DNA of 64,000 nt. It comes from a bacterium (GTDB lineage Bacteria; Zhuqueibacterota; Zhuqueibacteria; Residuimicrobiales; Krinioviventaceae). The stretch spans positions 149,501 through 213,500 of the forward strand of contig JAKQIY010000065.1 in NCBI GenBank assembly GCA_029561455.1, read 5' to 3'. Made by a program: the position numbers and the translations under genes. The first letter of the stretch is position 1, and each line of letters opens with the position of its first letter. Below the pieces are notes generated by a model. The model was not told the origin of the DNA and made no database searches. It saw nothing but the letters and a program-made list of their open reading frames with translations. Below, one piece after another: positions 27,603 through 36,715 of this stretch.

Positions 27603-29990
27603 TTAATGCCTGCCATTTTTTGCGTCAAGATTGAACTTGGCCAGTAATTCTTTTTCTCCTTTGGCCATATTTAAAAACATATTGGAAAGAAGTGTTACAT
27701 GCTCCAGTTGCGCACTCATAGTTTGCGTCGAGGCGGAAACCTCTTCCACGCCGGCGGCGTTGCGTTGACTGATATCGGCGACCTGTTCCATTGCATTACC
27801 AACCTGATTGGAAAGGTTCTGCATATCTGCGCTGGCGACTGTAATATCGTGGATACGATCCTGATCCTGAAGCACAGATTGTTTGATCTTTTCAAAAGTT
27901 TTCTTGACTTCATCGGTAAGCCCGGAAATATTATCAAATTTTTGCAGATCATCATCCATCAATTTATTCACTTTATTTATTTCGGATAATATCGTCTGCA
28001 CCACTTTTTCCACATCTTTGGTGGCATTAGCGGTATTATTGGCCAGGTTGCGGATTTCATTGGCCACAACCATAAAACCTTTACCATACTCGCCGGCGCG
28101 CGCCGCTTCGATTGAGGCGTTCAGCGACAACAGGTTCACCTGGAAGGCTATATCATTGATCATTTTTAAAATGCCATTGATCTTACTGGAATGTTTTTCC
28201 AATTCTTCCACGATACGCCAGGTTTCACCAAATGATGAGCGAATGACATCGATACTGCTCAGAGTATTTTCCAGAATCTGCGAGCCGGAATGAATTGCTC
28301 TAGTCGTATCTTCTACCGCATCAGCGCTGTCTCTGGCTTTTTCCGTCACTGTATCGATATTCTGCAATAATGAGATCAGGGTATTCCGGGTCAGGTTAAC
28401 CTGGTCGTTCTGCTGCATGGTATCTTGCGCCATTTCAAACATAGATGAACTGATCTCCTTGGTTGCAACATTAACTTCTTCGGCGCTGCTGCTTAAACTC
28501 TTGCTTGATTGAAGTAAATTATTGGACTGATCATAAATTGTTTTGACAAGACTACGCAGACTGGTTGGTTCGCTGTTGGCGGTAATAACCGGAATTCCGT
28601 TTTGCACCGCACGGTTGATATATGGCACCAGGTTGCGATCTACAGATACCAGCGCCAGACCGTTGTATCGTTTGCTGATAACCTCTTCAACCGCCGGGCC
28701 ATAAACAGCGGCGCTGAAATCTTTTTTAGTGCGTGTTCCCTCTGGAACAATCCAATCCACTATTACATTCTTATTTCGTAAGACAGAGGCGGCATCGAGC
28801 ACCCCTTTTTTTACCGGCGCCCAGAAAGCGGAATCCTCACGACCCAGCACCGCTATCTTTATCTGGCGATCCGGTGTTTTTTGCACCGGTTTCGCCAAAT
28901 GTTCCAGGCTTTCACGGGACTGGATCATGCCGACGCCTTCACGCCAGAATTGTTCATAATTTTCTTTATTAACTACATCCATTCTGGTCAGCAAGCGCGG
29001 GGAAACCGGATGCCAGTTATCGACAATGGTATTGTAAAGATGAATGACCGGATCATACCCCTGGGCATAAGGATCTTGTCCCAATGTGCCGGAAATTACA
29101 CCCTTTTTAATATTGACCATTGTGTCATTGGTCAAATCATGACCGACAATTTTTATCATTCCGGCTTTACCCGCATCACTAACCGCCTGTGCAACTCCGC
29201 CAGGTGTGGCGCCCTCGGTTACATAAATACCGACCAGGTCCGGGTGTTTTTTTATACCTTCAGAAATCAGTGTATATGCCAAACCGGTATCTTCATGATT
29301 TTCCAGAACATCGACAATCTGCATGGAACTGTGCTTTTCAGCAAGATAACTCATAAATCCCTTACGCCGCAATTCCAATCCTGATGAGGTAAAAGAGCCG
29401 GTTGTAACTAAAATTTTTCCCTTGCCGCCCAAAAGTCCATCAAGCACTTCGCCGGCTTTACGCCCTTCCAGGAACGAATCGGCGCCCACATAACATAACC
29501 GCAGGCAATGAATATCGGTCAGTTTGTTGAACTCATCAGCAGCATTATGCAGACTGTTGATTATAATATTCAGCGCATCAATGGCGGGATTCAATTCCTC
29601 ATATTGCGAACGCGGCAGCGGTGTTGACTTTATATCCAGGTGTACCGATAAATTACCTTGCGCCAGTTCGGCCATGGCGGTTGTAAATTCCTGGCTGTCA
29701 TGACTGACTGTGGCACTGTCGAACCGGATAATCCGGTTACGCAATTCTTCCTGATATCCTTTACCTAGTAGAGCAAAAAAGATCAACAGACAAGTCATTA
29801 CAAAAAACCCACTGACCAACAGCAGGCCGGGTAACAGACGGGAAGACCCATCAACAACATCTGTTGCAGAGGGTGAGGAGAATACCAAAACGATCCCCGT
29901 CAATGCAAGGCATACGGCCAGGATCACCAATCCATATATTGCAGCTAAATTTTTCTCATTCCGTGCAAATGAAAGCAGTTTTCGTAACAT
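27603..29990 (-). CDS. Methyl-accepting chemotaxis protein with internal, apparently permuted periplasmic-binding-protein-like domain
   Basis: A 795-residue chemoreceptor. Two membrane helices (about 16-37 and 52-75) are separated by only about 14 residues, so there is almost no periplasmic domain. A HAMP-like segment follows (about 76-140). Residues about 160-350 match the C-terminal lobe of LacI/ribose-binding-type proteins ([15 protein letters not shown], then GHDLTND, ending at [12 protein letters not shown]). Residues about 375-478 match the N-terminal lobe ([14 protein letters not shown] ... [11 protein letters not shown]). The lobes are thus in reversed order and placed on the cytoplasmic side. 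Residues about 485-790 are the signalling domain with tip [20 protein letters not shown]. It probably senses a cytoplasmic sugar-like ligand. Confidence 0.9.
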   Translation of the reverse strand: MLRKLLSFARNEKNLAAIYGLVILAVCLALTGIVLVFSSPSATDVVDGSSRLLPGLLLVSGFFVMTCLLIFFALLGKGYQEELRNRIIRFDSATVSHDSQEFTTAMAELAQGNLSVHLDIKSTPLPRSQYEELNPAIDALNIIINSLHNAADEFNKLTDIHCLRLCYVGADSFLEGRKAGEVLDGLLGGKGKILVTTGSFTSSGLELRRKGFMSYLAEKHSSMQIVDVLENHEDTGLAYTLISEGIKKHPDLVGIYVTEGATPGGVAQAVSDAGKAGMIKIVGHDLTNDTMVNIKKGVISGTLGQDPYAQGYDPVIHLYNTIVDNWHPVSPRLLTRMDVVNKENYEQFWREGVGMIQSRESLEHLAKPVQKTPDRQIKIAVLGREDSAFWAPVKKGVLDAASVLRNKNVIVDWIVPEGTRTKKDFSAAVYGPAVEEVISKRYNGLALVSVDRNLVPYINRAVQNGIPVITANSEPTSLRSLVKTIYDQSNNLLQSSKSLSSSAEEVNVATKEISSSMFEMAQDTMQQNDQVNLTRNTLISLLQNIDTVTEKARDSADAVEDTTRAIHSGSQILENTLSSIDVIRSSFGETWRIVEELEKHSSKINGILKMINDIAFQVNLLSLNASIEAARAGEYGKGFMVVANEIRNLANNTANATKDVEKVVQTILSEINKVNKLMDDDLQKFDNISGLTDEVKKTFEKIKQSVLQDQDRIHDITVASADMQNLSNQVGNAMEQVADISQRNAAGVEEVSASTQTMSAQLEHVTLLSNMFLNMAKGEKELLAKFNLDAKNGRH

Positions 29991-30627
29991 AATGAGTTCC
30001 TTTTATTTATAAAACATGCTCCTTTTTTCATACAGAAAAGATACCAACATAATAAAAAACAGATATTGCTAATATAATTGAAAAAATTGTCAGGTTATTA
30101 ATAATACCTGCTTGAACATTACGCGGCTACACTTAAATAATTGATCGACAAAAATTAAAATAAACAGATTCCATAATGGATAATAAAGGAAGAGGTATAA
30201 TAGTAATAAATGATCTAGATAGATATAGGCAATAAATCATATCCGGGTATCCAGGTACTAACATAATAATGAAAAATAACTTGTATTCATTTGTCATGGC
30301 CAATTTAAATGATTAAATGACCGTACAAAATTGACGTTGCAAATTTTACACCAGCAACAATAAAAAACAAAGGGATACGATGTGCCAAAAAGTTACTGTT
30401 TCGTTTAAATATCTTCAATAAAACGGAATAATTTACGCGAATGCTGCCTATAAAAAATTATTGCGTACAATCAACCCTCAGGGTGTTGCCCTCGCTTCCC
30501 GGCATTGGGACATAATTTCCCTGGTTGCCCTGTTACAGTGAAAAAAACGTTCGAGGCATTGTAAAATGATTTCTAATTGTCAGCTCTCAGGTACAGAGTG
30601 GATTTTCAGACCAACTCTTTAAAACAT
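29991..30627. other. AT-rich gene-free region
   Basis: Left half of a 1.2-kb gap. It must hold the promoter of the chemoreceptor gene (AAGGA lies 7 bp before its ATG). I see no convincing gene. Short open frames here and to the right have no ribosome-binding site or family features. Confidence 0.5.
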
Positions 30628-31005
30628 CGGGAACGCCCGTGGGTTAGGTATGTAGTACCGGCTTTCACCGACTGTATAAAACAGCCCAAGGCCGGACTAT
30701 TAACGAAATGCAATTCCGCCACTAACGTGGCTTTTTATGTGGGTAAGGTAGTGCTATAAACATTTCACCCCTAACGGGGTTTAGATTTGATCGCGCCGGT
30801 TATTCAGCAGGTGCTTATGATTATACCGGACATTCATCTGGGTAACTCTGTCAGGTTTCAGATCCCGCCGGGGTTATACCCCGGTGCGTATAATTATGTG
30901 AGGGCTACGCTCTCACAGGTGCAAATTTCATATAGAATAACAGGAAGGAAACAGGGGCACAGCCCCTGTTTTTTGCCCGACCCAGGGCACAACCCCGGGT
31001 CGGGC
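30628..31005. repeat. Array of short palindromic hairpins
   Basis: Seven short inverted repeats in about 380 bp, most with 3-4-base loops: 30628-30639 (CGGG/CCCG), 30718-30731 (GCCAC-TAAC-GTGGC), 30767-30780 (ACCCC-TAAC-GGGGT), 30868-30884 (CCGGGGT-TAT-ACCCCGG), 30898-30916 (GTGAGGGC-TAC-GCTCTCAC, one G-T pair), 30951-30969 (ACAGGGGC-ACA-GCCCCTGT, then a T run), and 30975-31005 (GCCCGACCC / GGGTCGGGC). The sixth could also act as a terminator. Different stems with similar loops suggest REP-like elements. Confidence 0.75.
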
Positions 31006-31083
31006 TATGTATGTAATACCCGCGTTAGCCGGTTACACAAAGACCGCCAAAAGGCAAGTCTTTAAGTAAATATCAGTTATCCT

Positions 31084-31218
31084 GCCCGGCGACTGACGAC
31101 TGACGACTGACGGCTGACAACTGATAGTTAATAGCTGAAAGCTTTCGTCTCACGTTTGACGTTTCACATCTTACGTTTCACATCTCACATTCCACTTTCC
31201 ATTCGTCATTCGTAATTG
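31084..31218 (+). repeat. Heptamer-like tandem repeats
   Basis: GACTGAC/CTGACGA units repeated, then CTGACAACTGATAG, then TTTCACATC/TTACG units, then ATTCGTCATTCGTAATT. These are the same word families as at 24250-24345, on the same strand. No gene is supported. Confidence 0.65.
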
Positions 31219-31225
31219 ACCAAAA

Positions 31226-32590
31226 TCACGCTTCAACAATGCCTAGCGGCTCTCTCGTTTTCCAGGCGCCGCGTGTGAAATCCGGAATGTCTACCGTTTT
31301 ACTGCGGTTGGCAACGGATTTTTCGCTTAATGGCGTTACCACGCTCCAGGCTGCTGCATCGTATACATCCATATCCGGAGCAATGCCTTGGCGCAGGCAT
31401 TTGATCAGCCGGTAATCCTCGATGAAATCCATGCCGCCATGTCCCGCGCCGCGCGATTGGTCGTTCAACTGCTTCCACAACGGATGCTCGTATTCATCAT
31501 ATTTGGCATACTCTTCCCACTCGTGGGCTGGACTCTTGCCTTCGATATGCACCCGATCCGGCCACTTTTCGGCAATTCCTCGCGTGCCCTGAATGACATT
31601 TTTGCGACTGTACGGCCGCGGCGATGAACAATCATGGTATAGCGTTATGCTGCGACCCATTTTGGTGCGGAGCAGGCTGACATTCACATCGCCCAGCGCA
31701 TACTTTTGTGTGGCATATTTACTGTCCTTGCCGAATTTTTCCGCGGCGTATAAATTCAGGCCCAATGATTTGGTACTCATGGACACCATATAATCAAACT
31801 GATCGCCGCGATTGATGTTCATACACTGCGCCGCCGGGCCCAGGCCGTGCGTGGGGTACAAGTTACCGTCCCGCTTAATGGAATGAGCCAGCCGCCACAC
31901 CGCTTCGCCTTTAGCTTCAAAATCAAACTTGACCTCGCGCAGGTCATGCAAATAGCCTACTTCGGCGTGGATGATCTCGCCCAACAGTCCCTTGCGCACC
32001 ATATTCAGCACCATCAATTCAACCTGGTCATAGCAGCAATTTTCCATCATCACACAATGCAGTTTGGTTTTTTCCGAGGTTTCCACAAGCTGCCAGCATT
32101 CATCAACAGTTAAAGCCGCCGCTACTTCAGTAGCTGCGTGTTTGCCCGCTTCCATGGCCGCAACGCAGACCGGCACGTGCCACTCCCACGGGGTAGCAGT
32201 ATACACCAGGTCCAGGTCATCGCGCTCGCACAAGCGTCTGAAATCCTCCGGGCCGCGACTGTAACCTTCCGGTTTGGGCTGCCCGGCTTCGACAGTCCAT
32301 TGCTGAATCCGCTCCACCCGTTCCGGAATAATATCGCACACTGCTTTCAACTCTACTCCGTCAATTTTCAGTAAATTGCGCACATGCGAAGAACCCATGC
32401 CGCCCACGCCTACATACCCGATGCGTACAGTCGATAACGGTTTGGCAGTAAAAAGCTGCGGCGCATCTTTAGGTACCGGTTTAGCCAGCGCCACACTGGT
32501 CAATGCTGCGGATAGCGGCGCCGCTGCGCCGATCTTTAAAAAATCCCGCCGGTTGAACCCCGCCGGTTTATTATCCATAATGTCAGACAT
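31226..32590 (-). CDS. GH109-like Gfo/Idh/MocA family protein with TAT signal
   Basis: A 454-residue exported protein. The twin-arginine signal FNRRDFLKIGAA lies at residues 12-24. The Rossmann motif IGYVGVGGMGSSHVRNLL follows, then the Gfo/Idh/MocA fold. The segment MMENCCYDQVELMVLNMVRKGLLGEIIHAE closely matches family GH109, NAD-dependent alpha-N-acetylgalactosaminidases. Such enzymes remove terminal alpha-GalNAc by a redox-assisted mechanism. AGGAGG is 6 bp before the ATG. It is the last gene of a leftward amino-sugar cluster, where released GalNAc could feed the sugar kinase encoded next to it. An ordinary oxidoreductase is the alternative. Confidence 0.82.
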   Translation of the reverse strand: MSDIMDNKPAGFNRRDFLKIGAAAPLSAALTSVALAKPVPKDAPQLFTAKPLSTVRIGYVGVGGMGSSHVRNLLKIDGVELKAVCDIIPERVERIQQWTVEAGQPKPEGYSRGPEDFRRLCERDDLDLVYTATPWEWHVPVCVAAMEAGKHAATEVAAALTVDECWQLVETSEKTKLHCVMMENCCYDQVELMVLNMVRKGLLGEIIHAEVGYLHDLREVKFDFEAKGEAVWRLAHSIKRDGNLYPTHGLGPAAQCMNINRGDQFDYMVSMSTKSLGLNLYAAEKFGKDSKYATQKYALGDVNVSLLRTKMGRSITLYHDCSSPRPYSRKNVIQGTRGIAEKWPDRVHIEGKSPAHEWEEYAKYDEYEHPLWKQLNDQSRGAGHGGMDFIEDYRLIKCLRQGIAPDMDVYDAAAWSVVTPLSEKSVANRSKTVDIPDFTRGAWKTREPLGIVEA

Positions 32591-32656
32591 AAGAGACCTC
32601 CTTTATTTTACATTACTATCTATTATCTTTACAAACAAGGTTGGGCAAGACCCTCC

Positions 32657-33745
32657 CTACACGCTATTATCATCTTCACAGGCGCCCCGCCCGATTTCAA
32701 CAATAAAGGCCTTGCCACCGGCGCGCTCGATGGACTCGGCGACCTGTTCGTACTTGTCCGGGGCATACGCAAACATACAGCCGCCGCCGCCGGAGCCATT
32801 AATTTTCGCGCCCAGCGCCCCGGCTTGAAGCGCCGCGTCGATCATCCCGTCTATTTTGGGCGTGGAAATCTGCGACCTTTCCCGTAATTCATCCTGGTGT
32901 CGGTTCAGCAATTCACCCAGTTTATGCGGATCAAATTTTTTACTCAATAATTCAGTTTTTGCCTGCTGCACTAAATCCCGGTTGATGACATTGGCGTACA
33001 ACACATCATATTGCGGCCCGGTCAACAGGTTGCGGTAATGATCGAGTTGCGCCAATGATATAGTATGAATCGTTATGGCAGGATCCTGTTGCTGCAATAA
33101 CGACAATGCCTGTAAAGCGCCCTCCTTTACCCTCTTTAAAATACCTTTGGTATCTTTGGGCTGGCGGGAATCGCCCAGCACAAACTTGCCCAGGTTAGCG
33201 GGGAGTTGCTGATAGGCATCGGGCGTGCTGAAATCGATATACAAGACCGAACCGAAACTACATGCAAAATGATCCATCATGCCGCCGGGTTCATTAAATT
33301 CCAGAACTTCAGCGCGGTGCGCCAGTTTGGCAATAACCAACGCGTCGTTGGCGCGGGCATCGCCGGCTGCCGTTAACAAAAATTTGATCCAGGCAACGAT
33401 CAACGCCGAAGAACTGGAGGTGCCGGAATTGATGGGAATGTTGCCCCGCACCGTACAGTCATAACCCTTCTCAATAGTCACACCCTCGCGCTGCAAGACA
33501 TTAATAACACTGCGAAAATAATCCCGTTCGCGTTCATAAATGACCGGTCGGTCTAAATTTATGATAATCTTATCACCAATATCCGGCAAATCCAGCGTTA
33601 ATACCCGGTCTCGCCGTATTACACCATAAATTGAAATTCGCAAATCAATGGCAGCAGTAATTACGGACAACCCTAGATAATCCTGGTGTTCGCCAAACAG
33701 GCAAATGCGGCCCGGCGCGGAAACGTGCAGCTTTTCACCGCTCAT
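32657..33745 (-). CDS. GHMP family sugar kinase (galactokinase-like)
   Basis: A 362-residue cytoplasmic kinase. The N-terminal substrate motif PGRICLFGEHQDYLG is of galactokinase type, the ATP-binding motif is IPINSGTSSSSALIVAW, and the C-terminal glycine motif is KINGSGGGGCMF. GHMP kinases with this signature phosphorylate galactose or N-acetylhexosamines at C1. The gene lies between the GH109-like gene and a sodium symporter, so GalNAc or a related hexosamine is a good guess, unproven. The start codon overlaps the stop of the small membrane protein gene (ATGA). Confidence 0.88.
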   Translation of the reverse strand: MSGEKLHVSAPGRICLFGEHQDYLGLSVITAAIDLRISIYGVIRRDRVLTLDLPDIGDKIIINLDRPVIYERERDYFRSVINVLQREGVTIEKGYDCTVRGNIPINSGTSSSSALIVAWIKFLLTAAGDARANDALVIAKLAHRAEVLEFNEPGGMMDHFACSFGSVLYIDFSTPDAYQQLPANLGKFVLGDSRQPKDTKGILKRVKEGALQALSLLQQQDPAITIHTISLAQLDHYRNLLTGPQYDVLYANVINRDLVQQAKTELLSKKFDPHKLGELLNRHQDELRERSQISTPKIDGMIDAALQAGALGAKINGSGGGGCMFAYAPDKYEQVAESIERAGGKAFIVEIGRGACEDDNSV

Positions 33746-33888
33746 GCGTTTGCCTGTTTTTGTTTATGCTTTCCTTCCTGCTGCCTTTCCTTTACCAGTT
33801 GTTTATATTCGCGAAAAGGGACAACTATCCATACCACGAGAATAATGAAACCCAGCAGCCAAATACTCCATGTTACCCAGTCAAACAT
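33742..33888 (-). CDS. Small membrane protein next to SSS symporter
   Basis: A 48-residue protein. It starts at 33888 with AGGAG just upstream and ends in a TGA that overlaps the sugar kinase ATG. One membrane helix (about residues 5-24, tryptophan-rich: WSIWLLGFIILVVWIVV) is followed by a very basic, glutamine-rich tail (KQLVKERQQEGKHKQKQ). The gap to the symporter gene is 19 bp. Small single-helix accessory proteins are known beside sodium:solute symporters, and this fits that pattern in size, topology and position. Translational coupling to both neighbours makes a chance frame unlikely. Confidence 0.8.
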   Translation of the reverse strand: MFDWVTWSIWLLGFIILVVWIVVPFREYKQLVKERQQEGKHKQKQANA

Positions 33889-33907
33889 AATTTCTCCTAG
33901 TTAAAAC

Positions 33908-35554
33908 TCAATCATAACGCAGGCGGATCAGTCCGCCGATAAAATAAATAACCATTCCGGTCACGGCCACATGCCCGGCGTACCCCGAACCCGTACTGCC
34001 CATTATAATACCCCCCAAAAACACTACCAGCCCACCAGCCACAACACCCAAAAGCACCTTCCCGGCGGTCGTCTGCGGCCAGATATGATATATGGAGCCG
34101 CTTTGTATTTCCTCATCGGAAATTGTGCGCATCTTCCAAATTTCCTGCAATTGCGCGCCCTGCACCGGTTTGGTCAGAAAACTGATTAATGGTGTGAACA
34201 GCAGGGTTGCTCCGGCTGAATAAAAGGTCGCTGTATTGAAATCATAACCCAACACAAACTTGGCAATACTTCCTGCCAGCGCCCCGGCCACGTACCCGGC
34301 AAAAGCGCCCTGCCAGTTGCAGCGTTTCCATAATAATCCATAAAAAATCGCAATCACAAATAACGGCATATCCAGAATGGCGATCACCGTCAAATATGCC
34401 TCTACCGCTCCTCCCAGTTTCGGTACCAGGTAGGAAAATGCCATCATAAATATACCGGTGATGACCGTAATTAAACGGGCTACCCGTAACACATCCTTAC
34501 CGGTGGCATTTTTATGAAAAATCCGTGTATACAGATCATTGGTAAACAATGTGGCGACTGAATTGAGGTTAGCGCTGATAGTGGACATTTGCGCCGCCAG
34601 CAGACCGCAAAACACAAATCCCAGCACAATATTGGGCACATAGGTCACCAGCACCATCGGTATCGCGGAATCGGCGTTTGCCAAACCGGGGAATAAAATG
34701 GAAGCCGCCAGTCCCGGCAAATTCCACAGCAAAGCAAACGGTGTGGTAATGATCCCGGCCAGTACCAGGCCTTTGGCGACGGTGCGGGTATTGGCGCCGC
34801 CGAACGCCCGCTGCAGCAGACCCTGGTCGACGCACGCCCACTCTATACCCAGTATCCAGATAGCGAGGATAAATTTCCAGTTATAAGTACCGGTTTGCGA
34901 CACCAGTTGTAAATGGTTTTCGGCAATTTTTTCTACCAGTCCCGGCCACCAGCCAACCGCCGCCATGACCAGCGGCAACACAATGAGCGAACTCGCCAGC
35001 ATGAATACGAACTGCAGGGTGTCGGTAAGCGCCACCGACCACATACCACCGAGCATAGTATAGATGATGGTAATAACGCTGAATACGATCACCCACAGGG
35101 TAAAAGAGTGTAGGCCGGTCAGCGTTTGTGCAGCGACAACTGCCGTATAGAGCACCACGCCCAGCCAGAACGCAAGGCGAAAAATCCACAAAAAGCCGAC
35201 AAAATAGCGCACCAGTGAGTTATAACGCATTTCCAAAAATTCCGGGATGGTGCGGATTTGCAGCCGGCGTAATATCGGAATAACAAACAAACCGGAAAAC
35301 ACCAGCGCCATGTTGCCGGTCCAGGTTTGCCAGATGATCGAAATGCCGGATTTATAAGCAACCCCGGCCTGGCCGACAAAGCTGTACAGGTTGACATTGG
35401 TCGCTGCTATTGTAGCTGCCAGAATGAACGGCGTCAATTGCCGCCCGGCCACGAAAAAATCATCGGGGGTGCCCACCCAGCGGTAGAAAACCGATCCGGC
35501 CCAAAACAGGAACGCCATGAACACAAAGACAATGACATAATCTATTAATATCAA
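33908..35554 (-). CDS. Sodium:solute symporter (SSS family)
   Basis: About 548 residues with some 13-14 membrane segments. Family signatures are DDFFVAGRQLTPFILAATIAATNVNLYSFVGQAG near the N-terminus and the conserved GLLAAQMSTISANLNSVATLFTNDLYTR region. The start is taken as TTG at 35554, just after GGGAGAG and 11 bp beyond the upstream stop. A longer frame to 35662 would overlap the upstream gene and lacks such a site. SSS proteins import sugars, sialic acid or other solutes with Na+. The context of amino-sugar enzymes suggests an N-acetylated sugar as substrate. Confidence 0.9.
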   Translation of the reverse strand: MILIDYVIVFVFMAFLFWAGSVFYRWVGTPDDFFVAGRQLTPFILAATIAATNVNLYSFVGQAGVAYKSGISIIWQTWTGNMALVFSGLFVIPILRRLQIRTIPEFLEMRYNSLVRYFVGFLWIFRLAFWLGVVLYTAVVAAQTLTGLHSFTLWVIVFSVITIIYTMLGGMWSVALTDTLQFVFMLASSLIVLPLVMAAVGWWPGLVEKIAENHLQLVSQTGTYNWKFILAIWILGIEWACVDQGLLQRAFGGANTRTVAKGLVLAGIITTPFALLWNLPGLAASILFPGLANADSAIPMVLVTYVPNIVLGFVFCGLLAAQMSTISANLNSVATLFTNDLYTRIFHKNATGKDVLRVARLITVITGIFMMAFSYLVPKLGGAVEAYLTVIAILDMPLFVIAIFYGLLWKRCNWQGAFAGYVAGALAGSIAKFVLGYDFNTATFYSAGATLLFTPLISFLTKPVQGAQLQEIWKMRTISDEEIQSGSIYHIWPQTTAGKVLLGVVAGGLVVFLGGIIMGSTGSGYAGHVAVTGMVIYFIGGLIRLRYD

Positions 35555-35564
35555 TTTGCTCTCC

Positions 35565-36683
35565 CTATATTTTGATGAAAATCTGTTTCTTGTATAACCA
35601 GTAACACAAATACCATTCCAGGGCCAATACCGCCAGGGCATTGAGCGCCAGCGCCGGTTCACCGGTCAAACCGATAGCGCCCAGCGCACCCAAAGTGAAA
35701 ATACCGACAAAATCGTTTACCCACTGTCCGCCCACAGTATTGCTGAAAATATAAATGAAAATCGGGTTCATGCCGACGATTATTACAAACAGCGTTCCCC
35801 AATGCCAGCCTTTTATATCGATCAGCCAATATGAAAACGCCAGAGTAACCAGGCACCAGCCGCCGGAGGTGATAACAAACGAACTGGTGCATATACGTTT
35901 GATGATCGGCGTTAATCCGGTCCAGTCCATAGTATAACCGATGATGAGCCCAAGTAATCCGACACCAGCCAGTATAAATGCCTTGTGCAAATCCTTGCGC
36001 CGGCTCATTAACAACTTGCCTGCCACAACGCCCCAAATGGTATGCGCAGCCGTGGGTATACAATTAACAGCCACCCAACCGCCGCTGTTGATCTTGCCCA
36101 TTAAAACCATATCCATCCACGAGCCGAAATTATGACCCTTGACAAACGCCATTTCATAACCCGGTACGGAAAAACTGCGATAAGTAATTTCGGTAAGCAG
36201 CAGCAACACAAAGGATAAAATCAACTGGTATTTAAGCGGCCATTTAAAGATCAGATAAGCTATCATAATAGTTACTGAAAGCTGCGATAATACATTCCAC
36301 AACTCCCACACCAGTCTGCGGTTGTAGCCGCAATGCAGCATAACACCCAGGGCCAGCAATAAAAGACAACGTTTAAGAATATGAAAAAAAGTGCTGGTCT
36401 GCGAAGCCCCACTTTTCCATCTTTTTTCCAGTGAAAAAGCCATTGCCACACCAACAATGAACATAAAGAAAGGCTGGATCAGATCCCAAAAACGCAGTCC
36501 GTTCCAGGGGTGATGGTGGAACTGCTCGACAATCTTCCAGCCCAATGTGCCGGGGGCCGCCCATTGCAATAAATGATCGTATAATTCAGTTCCCTCAGCC
36601 ACCAGTAAAAACATCACAAACCCGCGAAAAAAATCCAGCGACCGTAACCGGCCACTCCCCGTATTTGTTTGCAGACCAGGCAT
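35565..36683 (-). CDS. HGSNAT/NagX-like membrane acyltransferase (DUF5009)
   Basis: A 372-residue integral membrane protein with about ten hydrophobic segments. The N-terminal RLRSLDFFRGFVMFLLVAEG, then HHHPWNGLRFWDLIQPFFMFIVGVAMAFS, and later NCIPTAAHTIWGVVAGKLLM match the family that includes bacterial NagX and human heparan-alpha-glucosaminide N-acetyltransferase. These proteins are thought to move acetyl groups across the membrane to amino sugars. Its place among the epimerase, sugar kinase and symporter genes supports a role in amino-sugar handling. AAGGG lies 9 bp before the ATG. Confidence 0.85.
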   Translation of the reverse strand: MPGLQTNTGSGRLRSLDFFRGFVMFLLVAEGTELYDHLLQWAAPGTLGWKIVEQFHHHPWNGLRFWDLIQPFFMFIVGVAMAFSLEKRWKSGASQTSTFFHILKRCLLLLALGVMLHCGYNRRLVWELWNVLSQLSVTIMIAYLIFKWPLKYQLILSFVLLLLTEITYRSFSVPGYEMAFVKGHNFGSWMDMVLMGKINSGGWVAVNCIPTAAHTIWGVVAGKLLMSRRKDLHKAFILAGVGLLGLIIGYTMDWTGLTPIIKRICTSSFVITSGGWCLVTLAFSYWLIDIKGWHWGTLFVIIVGMNPIFIYIFSNTVGGQWVNDFVGIFTLGALGAIGLTGEPALALNALAVLALEWYLCYWLYKKQIFIKI

Positions 36684-36715
36684 AATGTAATACCCTTCAC
36701 GTGAATTGGGATAAT

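Noticed and set aside
30577-31065. Two short open frames as genes
   Set aside because: They lie across the hairpin array and have no ribosome-binding site, no signal or family features, and biased repeat composition.
35555-35662. Longer start of the SSS symporter
   Set aside because: It would overlap the upstream gene and encode a polar stretch; TTG at 35554 has a GGGAGAG site and leads directly into the first helix.
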